A stretch of DNA of 29,136 bases, taken from positions 1 through 29,136 of the forward strand of contig CAXKVV010000437.1 in the NCBI GenBank assembly GCA_964058805.1, written 5' to 3'. The stretch comes from Schoenoplectus triqueter. Lineage: Eukaryota; Streptophyta; Magnoliopsida; Poales; Cyperaceae. The notes beneath the pieces were generated by a model. It was not told the DNA's origin, ran no database searches, and saw only the letters and a program-made list of their open reading frames with translations. Positions 24,101-29,136 of the stretch are shown here, piece by piece (the first letter of the stretch is position 1; each line of letters opens with the position of its first letter). The position numbers and the translations under genes were made by a program.

Positions 24101-24586
24101 CTCCGATAAGGCACTGCTTAATTGTTTTTGGTGTGTTTGATTCTTTTTCTTGAATTCAATCAGCCCTTGAGAGCTGTTTTATTTTCTTCACTGCCTTTTT
24201 TCAAGTTCAAAGCTGTTTTGTTTTGGGAGTTTTTCCTACAGGTTCGAAGTTTGTGAAATTTGAGATTTGATGATTTTTTAGTAACAGTGGTAAAAAACCT
24301 ATTTTTGCGTATTTTTACTCTATTTGTCTTGATCAATGTTTAAACTGTGAATTTTTTTAGTATACTTATTCATATAGATTGAAAGAATTTGAATACTCTT
24401 CTCCGTTGTTTTCATTTTTTTGCTAGTTTGTTTTCTTTTATTTATTTATTTAATTTTCTTTTCTAAGCACATGCAACTTTGGTTTCAATGGGATTGGTTG
24501 GTCATTTTAAAACGGAATTAAGAAAGCACCCCGAAAGAAAATCAAATTTGAAAACCGAAATATTCCTATTAGACTATTAGTTAATT
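24101..24586 (+). other. 3' flank of the S40-like gene
   Basis: T-rich sequence after the TGA stop (TTGTTTTTGGTGTGTTTGAT near 24,121, TTTTGTTTTGGGAG near 24,213) suits a plant 3' UTR and poly(A) region. No canonical AATAAA is evident. No further gene is seen up to the MULE target site. Confidence 0.45.
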
Positions 24587-24595
24587 TCTCAAATA
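24587..24595. other. 9-bp target-site duplication, left copy
   Basis: TCTCAAATA lies directly before the left terminal inverted repeat and is repeated exactly at 27,452-27,460 directly after the right one. A 9-bp duplication is characteristic of the Mutator superfamily. Confidence 0.88.
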
Positions 24596-24618
24596 GAGTG
24601 TTGCTTCAATGAGGACTA
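24596..24618 (+). repeat. Left terminal inverted repeat of the MULE
   Basis: Starts GAGTGTTGCTTCAATGAG and ends GACTA. It matches the reverse complement of 27,429-27,451 at 21 of 23 positions, with mismatches at positions 4 and 19; similarity drops off inward. Confidence 0.88.
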
Positions 24619-25462
24619 GAGCTGTTAATATTCAAGAAAGGGCAAAAAAGTAATTATTAATATTGACCGATTATTCAAGTCACTGGCATCCAGTCACAAA
24701 ATATTGTACATATCTCTCAGTTGCTCTCCAGTCCTAAATCATTTGTGCAGTCCAGTCCTCACTTTCGAAAAGAGAGAAAAATAAGGAAAGTGATATATTC
24801 TTCATTCTTCAGCATCAATAGTAGATCAAATGATGAAGATCTCTGTCACCTTATATTCAATCCAGCAAGAAAGAAAAATAGAAAGAATATTGCCCTCTCA
24901 TTCTTTATCGAAATAATTAAGAAATTCATAAGTATATGATTAGTTTTAATTGTGAATTAATATATTTTTAAATATATTGACAGTTCTATTAATTTGGAAG
25001 ATTAAATATGATATTTCTTGACATGTTTTGAAAATGCTATAAGAAATGATAATTTTATCTATTATTTTGTGCATAGTTGATCTTAAAACTAGAATGAATT
25101 GTCCTGATTTATTGTATTAGAGTATGTTTGTCCTTTCTTATAGAAAAATAAGTACATATTCTATTCTAGTATAAATAATTAACATTGTTTATGATTATTA
25201 CTATTTTTTTATAAAAGAGGTAACGATTATTACTAAAATTAATAAGCATATTCAAATTCAGGCTGTTAATTTAATTAGAAAGATGGTAAAACAATATAAC
25301 TAGAGAGCCTTTTCTCTTTACAAGATATTAAATGAAGCAATAGAACATAATACAGAAGCAACACGGGTATGTTTTGATTTATAGAAAAAAAAAACTTACT
25401 AGCAAAGCATGAGAAATTATATGTACACATAGCAATACTAATATATATTAAAAGAGACAAAT
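24619..25462. other. MULE interior, left part, unassigned
   Basis: AT-rich DNA between the left TIR and the captured exons. CCAGTCC occurs twice (near 24,728 and 24,751) and CAGTCAC/CCAGTCAC near 24,680-24,696, hinting at a subterminal repeat. A 72-codon plus-strand frame at 24,721-24,939 has no recognisable domain and a basic, asparagine/serine-rich composition; I do not call it a gene. Confidence 0.5.
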
Positions 25463-25602
25463 TTAGTATATTACATCAAAGTTGCTTCTGTTACATGCCC
25501 TTCTTGACAAACTTGTAGATACTCTCCTCATTGCCTTTGACACATTTCTTTTTGAAAAAAATTCAATTGAACTAGAACTTTCAGGCACTTCAGAACATAT
25601 AC
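25463..25602 (-). other. Captured segment 5: last exon
   Basis: Starts after acceptor CAAGCAG. Joined to segment 4 the frame continues as ICSEVPESSSSIEFFSKRNV and a Ser/Arg-rich tail (SKAMRRVSTSLSRRACNRSN) to TAA at 25,463-25,465. The exact phase match across the intron supports a true exon pair. No homology is recognised. Confidence 0.55.
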
Positions 25603-25706
25603 CTGCTTGACAAAGGAGAATATTATTAGCATCTGAAAATTTTATGATTTACTAATATTATCTGAATTATGGATTTAAGTAAAAGCAGCATTGGAATCCC
25701 TTACAC

Positions 25707-25791
25707 CAGCATATGCAAAGATCTTGGGCAGCTTAGCCATATTTCCAGCTCCTCCAGCATATACACTTGCATAAATTACCAGTTTAGAAAC
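25707..25791 (-). other. Captured segment 4: exon of 85 nt
   Basis: Bounded by acceptor CCTATAG and donor GCTG/GTGTAAGG. Open in one frame, encoding VSKLVIYASVYAGGAGNMAK then LPKIFAYAG, with one extra base carried into the next exon. The next intron is 104 nt (25,603-25,706), a normal plant size. Confidence 0.55.
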
Positions 25792-25948
25792 CTATAGGAG
25801 TAAAATATGATGAGTTCAATACAAAAGTTCTGATCACAAGTTATCAAAATAATGTACTGACTATCGCAACCTACCTTTTGACAGATTGTTAACAGAGCTA
25901 AACAACACATAACTTAAAATTATCAAAACAGTATAAACTTCTAGCTAG

Positions 25949-26169
25949 TTACTGATCAACTTGGCAAAGCGACTGAGATCTGTAGACACTGCAATATTGG
26001 ACTTCATCTCCTTGGCCAAATATATGAACAGTTTTTTTGGTACCAGACACTTCCCATGATTTGACAAGTACTCTTGCACATGGGTAAAGGAAGAAAGAAT
26101 CCCCAGAAATGCTCCCACTTAACCTTTTGCACGCATATACTCTTCGACCATTAACGGGACATCCCTTGC
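25949..26169 (-). other. Captured segment 3: exon region, two open frames
   Basis: Follows acceptor TTAAATTAG. One frame continues segment 2 in phase as ARDVPLMVEEYMRAKG and would end at a donor AAAAG/GTTAAG (26,124/26,123). Another frame is open for 72 codons to TAA at 25,949 and includes KTVHIFGQGDEVQY. I cannot tell which was the real one. The 47-bp block at 26,085-26,131 is duplicated upstream in the preceding intron. Confidence 0.4.
26085..26131. repeat. 47-bp direct repeat, copy 1
   Basis: TAAAGGAAGAAAGAATCCCC to AACCTTTTGCA is identical at 26,184-26,230 (99-bp spacing). On the minus strand the block covers the end of an exon-like segment and its candidate donor AAAAG/GTTAAG. Confidence 0.95.
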
Positions 26170-26183
26170 CTAATTTAAGAAAA

Positions 26184-26230
26184 TAAAGGAAGAAAGAATC
26201 CCCAGAAATGCTCCCACTTAACCTTTTGCA
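26184..26230. repeat. 47-bp direct repeat, copy 2
   Basis: Exact second copy. It lies upstream on the minus strand, within what would be the intron before segment 3, so the donor-like site is duplicated in front of its own exon's acceptor. Confidence 0.95.
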
Positions 26231-26530
26231 ATTTAATTCATTATTATGTTTTTGTTTATCTTAGCTTCATTGTTTTCTGTCTAGCATTTGACAGTAAGTT
26301 TCAACTGAAAACAAGCCCCAAAAGAAGCCTTTGAGTGACTTTGGTGTACACAAACTCTATTATAATGGAAAATACTAGGTTTTATCATGTTTGTGAGAAG
26401 CCATGAAATCTGTACACTGACAGATGAAATGTTATGATAAATAAAGCGATAAAATGATGTATATAGATAATAAGAAATAAAATAAAGCTGACAATATAAA
26501 CCTTAAATATATAAAATTTAACGGAATTAC

Positions 26531-26756
26531 CTCTTCCAAATCCATCATAGCAAGGACTTGCATGTTCAGCAGTGTTCATGCTTAAAAGGGGTCAGAAGCA
26601 TTTCAGCAGTGCGGGTTCCACCAGGAATCAGTTTTGCTAGTTCTTGAGATTTTTCATTATCTTCTTTCTCCTTACTCTCGCTGCAACACTCTATGGGGGT
26701 AGCAGACTTGAATTCTGGTACCGTCATCCCATGCACTCTACCAGTATAGGGCCTAA
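26531..26756 (-). other. Captured segment 2: exon with frameshift
   Basis: Begins after TTTTCCAG (acceptor 26,757-26,760) and continues in phase from segment 1, encoding RPYTGRVHGMTVPEFKSATP and a charged stretch with SKEKEDNEKSQELAKLIPGG. A TGA near 26,566 ends that frame. A second frame then reads TLLNMQVLAMMDLEE up to the donor GAG/GTAATT at 26,531/26,530. ACTGCTGAA occurs twice near the break, so a local duplication may have caused it. Confidence 0.55.
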
Positions 26757-26959
26757 CTGGAAAACCATGGTTTTGGTATGGGAAATTTATTTGTTTAGTC
26801 AAGGAAGCGGTTGTTGTACATCTGGTAATAGTTCACAAAAGGGCAGGGTAAATTGGATATATACTTTAGTTAATTTTGAAACGGTTAACCTAGGCTGAAG
26901 GGTCAAATTGGAAATGAATATTCATCTTAGCATTTTTGTCTGCATCTATGCTATCTTAC

Positions 26960-27283
26960 CTGAAGAAGGTATTCCGTCTTGCTTGAGGATTTCAACCTGC
27001 TTTGCTACATTATCTGATACAGGCGCGAGGATGATAGATAGAGAGGCGAAGGGCGACGAAGCTAGGGCCCGGAGAAGAGCGTCTTCAGAAGCGAAACACG
27101 AAAGAACCTAGGGCTCAGAGAAGATAACATCTTCTCCTCCACGGAGATGGTCTCGGATCGAGAGGGAGATTTGTGAGGAATTGTTGAAAGAAAATCGTCA
27201 GAGAGGAGAGAAGGGGATGAAGGAGACTGACACGGAGAGGGACTGGACAAGCGAAATGGAGGACAAGTTTTACGGAGTTTCAA
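26960..27283 (-). other. Captured segment 1: leader and first exon
   Basis: The CT-rich minus strand is typical of plant 5' leaders. A 73-codon frame from ATG at 27,283 ends at TAG near 27,062; an internal ATG at 27,130 begins MLSSLSPRFFRVSLLKTLFS, which looks like an organelle targeting peptide. A different frame is open from about 27,105 to the 5' splice site (CTTCAG/GTAAG at 26,960/26,959) and includes VAKQVEILKQDGIPSS. A frameshift between the two would explain this. Confidence 0.5.
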
Positions 27284-27331
27284 TTTTTATTTTTATTGGA
27301 CGTAAATAACCTTTTTTTTCTCCATTCGCTC

Positions 27332-27377
27332 ACCGGTTGTAACCCTCAGTTACCGGTTAAACCATTGGTAACCGGTT
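27332..27377. promoter_or_regulatory. Three ACCGGTT motifs at 19-20 bp spacing near the MULE end
   Basis: ACCGGTT occurs at 27,332, 27,352 and 27,371, interleaved with GGTTGTAACC, GGTTAAACC and GGTAACC dyads. The cluster lies between the CT-rich leader and the right TIR, where a minus-strand promoter or subterminal transposase-binding sites would be expected. Which protein binds is unknown. Confidence 0.45.
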
Positions 27378-27428
27378 ACGAATTTCATCTGCACCGTTTA
27401 ATGTAAAAAATCTAAGGATTCAAAATTT

Positions 27429-27451
27429 TAGTACTCATTGAAGCAACGCTC
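27429..27451 (-). repeat. Right terminal inverted repeat of the MULE
   Basis: Reads TAGTACTCATTGAAGCAACG then CTC on the plus strand, the inverted partner of 24,596-24,618. Confidence 0.88.
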
Positions 27452-27460
27452 TCTCAAATA
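27452..27460. other. 9-bp target-site duplication, right copy
   Basis: TCTCAAATA, identical to 24,587-24,595 and directly adjacent to the right TIR. Removing the element and one copy gives a continuous AT-rich site. Confidence 0.88.
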
Positions 27461-27703
27461 ATTATGACGTGCATCGATCGATCCTCTCCATTTGCATGAT
27501 AAAAGGTCACATCCATGAAATTACTTTTCCTTAAAAAGGAGGGAAATTTCTTGAGTAAAATTATAGAATTATTTAGAAAATAACATCAGTTTCAGCAGCT
27601 CTCGAGTCAATCAGTGAACATGACATTTCTCTAGAGTTGTAATGGACATCTCCATTCTAATCCACAGTAGCAATTATGGAGAAGAACTGATAACTTGATC
27701 TTT
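27461..27703. other. Intergenic, nothing recognised
   Basis: Unique sequence between the MULE and the MITE, with no supported frame or repeat. Confidence 0.5.
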
Positions 27704-28146
27704 GGGTGTGTTTGGATGGTGAAATGATTAGTGAAAGAATAACACTGTTTGGGTCAGTAGTTGAGAATAGTGTGAGATTAGTGATATCTCCGGAAATATG
27801 AGAACAATGCTATTTTTTACTATTTCGGATTAGTAAAATATTATTTGGATGGTAACTTGAGAACAGTGAAGAGAATAGTTAAAATAATTAATTATTTTTT
27901 AATATTTTATTTAATAATAATTATTATCTAATATTACTCTATACTAATATAAAAAAAATAAATAATTTCTTATTATTTTCACTACCCTCATGGACGCTAA
28001 TCCACTAACCCAACATTTTCTATGAGTTAGCGGATTAGTATTGTTCTACTACTATTTTCGATTTTAATTTTATATTTGAATGGTTGCTAACTCGAGAACA
28101 GTACTGTTATTCTCATAACAGTGCTATTCTACACCATCCAAACATA
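27704..28146. mobile_element. MITE-like element with TGTTTGGATGGTG ends
   Basis: A 13-bp inverted pair: TGTTTGGATGGTG at 27,709-27,721 and CACCATCCAAACA at 28,132-28,144. GTGTTTGGATGG-type ends are common in plant MITEs. The interior has a hairpin (TAATCCACTAACC with GAGTTAGCGGATTA near 28,000-28,036), a repeated GAGAACAGT block, and AT-rich filler. No coding capacity. A target duplication is not clear and the superfamily is not assigned. Confidence 0.55.
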
Positions 28147-28149
28147 TCA

Positions 28150-28335
28150 TTTGGGTGTGTTTGGATGGTGAAAGGATTGGCGTAAAAATAGCACTATTTG
28201 GATTAGTAGTGGAGAATAGTGTGAGGTTAGTGATATCTCGAAAAATATGAGAACAACGCTAACTTTTACTATTCCGGGTTAGTAAAATGTTGTTTGGATG
28301 GTAACTTGAGAATATTGATGGAGGAAGTGAATGTT
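28150..28335. mobile_element. Truncated second copy of the MITE
   Basis: TTTGGGTGTGTTTGGATGGT at 28,150 and the next ~180 bp repeat 27,701-27,880 in the same order (TGTGAGGTTAGTGATATCTC, GTTTGGATGGTAACTTGAGA). The copy then runs into the AT-rich array and has no right inverted end inside the window. Confidence 0.75.
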
Positions 28336-29110
28336 ATATTTTTGTTTGATACTAATGGTTATTATTTTATTTATTTATTACTACATATTATTATCTATTA
28401 TTAATTATTATTTTATTTAATATTAATGATTATTATTTTTTTCAGTTATTATTATTATGTACTATTTTTATTAATTATTATTTTATTTAATACTATTAAT
28501 TATTATTATTATGTATCATTATCTATTATTAATAATTATATTATTATTATGTATTATTTGTTATTAATTATTATTTTATTTAATACTAATACTAATAATT
28601 ATTTTATTCTTATTATGTATTATTTTTTATTAAATATTATTATATTTAATACTGATGATTATTATCTTATTTATTATTTTATTTAATATTACTTTGTACA
28701 ATTATTAACTATTACTTTATTTAATAATAAAAAATATTATTTTATTTATTATTATTTATTATTAATCTTTATTTTATTTACTAATGATTATTATTCTATG
28801 TATTACTATTATGTATTATTGTTTGTTATTAATCATTATTTTATTTAATACTAGTGATTATTATTTTTTAATACATGTATTGTTATTTATTATTATAAAT
28901 TATTATTTTGTTTAATATTAACATATTTAATATTACTTTGTACTATTATTAATTATTTATATAATACTATGTTTATTATTTTTAATTATAATTATGTATT
29001 ATTTTTTATCATTAATCATTATTTTATTTAATATTTATCATTATTATTTTATTTAATATTTATTATTATTATTTTATTTAATACTAATGATGATTATTTT
29101 ATTTATAAAA
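28336..29110. repeat. TTA/TTTA-rich degenerate microsatellite array
   Basis: Nearly pure A/T sequence built from ATTATTATTTTATTTAATAC and TAATGATTATTATTTTATTT variants repeated many times. The MITE interior at 27,895-27,935 contains the same AATATTTTATTTAATAATAA type of sequence, so the array may be an expanded MITE core. Open frames here are low-complexity artefacts. Confidence 0.85.
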
Positions 29111-29136
29111 AGTACATAAGCAATAGTTTTTCCGAT

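Larger units (their letters stand above)
25463..27283 (-). pseudogene. Captured multi-exon gene fragment, unidentified
   Basis: Five exon-like segments on the minus strand (listed separately) are joined by introns with GT...AG ends. Two junctions keep the reading frame: 26,960 to 26,756, and 25,707 to 25,602. The chain is broken in at least three ways: the first segment's main frame has no start codon after an in-frame TAG; the second has an in-frame TGA near 26,566 and continues openly only in another frame; and the third has two competing open frames. I did not recognise the protein. It may be a host gene copied by the MULE and now decaying, or a transcribed chimera. Expression cannot be judged from sequence. 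Confidence 0.6.
24596..27451. mobile_element. Non-autonomous Mutator-like element (Pack-MULE), 2,856 bp
   Basis: Defined by 23-bp terminal inverted repeats (21 of 23 matching) flush with perfect 9-bp direct repeats TCTCAAATA. The ends begin GAG, as many Mutator termini do. There is no mudrA-type transposase frame, so movement would need a partner element. The interior from 25,463 to about 27,283 holds minus-strand exon-like segments with kept splice sites and a CT-rich leader near the right end; capture of gene pieces with introns, often 5' and GC-rich ones, is typical of Pack-MULEs. The left third (24,619-25,460) is AT-rich and I recognise nothing in it. The TIRs are short for Mutator elements, but an 8-bp hAT-type duplication fits less well because the ninth base also matches. 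Confidence 0.82.

Noticed and set aside
24721..24939. 72-codon plus-strand frame within the MULE
   Set aside because: No domain, no recognisable regulatory context, and low-complexity composition.
26644..26898. 84-codon plus-strand frame opposite captured segment 2
   Set aside because: Antisense to the better supported minus-strand exon; no recognisable protein.
28426..28686. 86-codon frame rich in I, Y, L and N
   Set aside because: Translation of the TTA/TTTA microsatellite.

Overview
The window looks like nuclear DNA of a flowering plant. It is very AT-rich and holds a large tandem satellite of about 182 bp per monomer, one clear plant-specific protein gene (S40/senescence-regulator family, DUF584), and small plant transposon remnants. 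I cannot name the species. Monomer length, AT-richness and higher-order organisation fit a centromeric or pericentromeric satellite, but that is inference.

Layout. (1) 1-18,010: about 100 satellite monomers, all in one orientation apart from four short inverted pieces. The order is hierarchical: diverged ~182-bp monomers form ~4.3-4.7-kb higher-order repeats (HORs); three diverged HORs form a ~13.36-kb super-unit; and the super-unit starts again at about 13,358, runs 4.15 kb with few differences, and breaks inside a monomer at about 17,505. (2) 18,011-18,604: a non-satellite insert made of two diverged ~240-bp tandem units with hairpins. (3) 18,605-19,955: degenerate monomers at the array edge. 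(4) 19,968-23,285: AT-rich intergenic DNA with repeat remnants: a GGGTC-rich inverted-repeat element, a possible copia PPT/LTR junction, short tandem duplications, and a ~700-bp foldback element with a second partial copy. (5) 23,669-24,100: an intact single-exon S40-type gene with TATA box and W-box upstream. (6) 24,596-27,451: a 2,856-bp transposon with 23-bp terminal inverted repeats beginning GAG and a perfect 9-bp target duplication, TCTCAAATA. This is the signature of a Mutator-like element. It shows no transposase. It carries exon-like pieces of a host gene on the minus strand, with splice sites kept, and so looks like a Pack-MULE. (7) 27,704-29,136: a MITE-like element, a truncated second copy, and a ~770-bp TTA/TTTA-rich array.

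The only gene I expect to encode a functional protein is the S40-like one. All reading frames in the first 20 kb are satellite sequence. The strongest finds are the undisturbed Pack-MULE insertion, whose captured gene I could not identify, and the three-level satellite hierarchy with inverted fragments and microhomology deletions.
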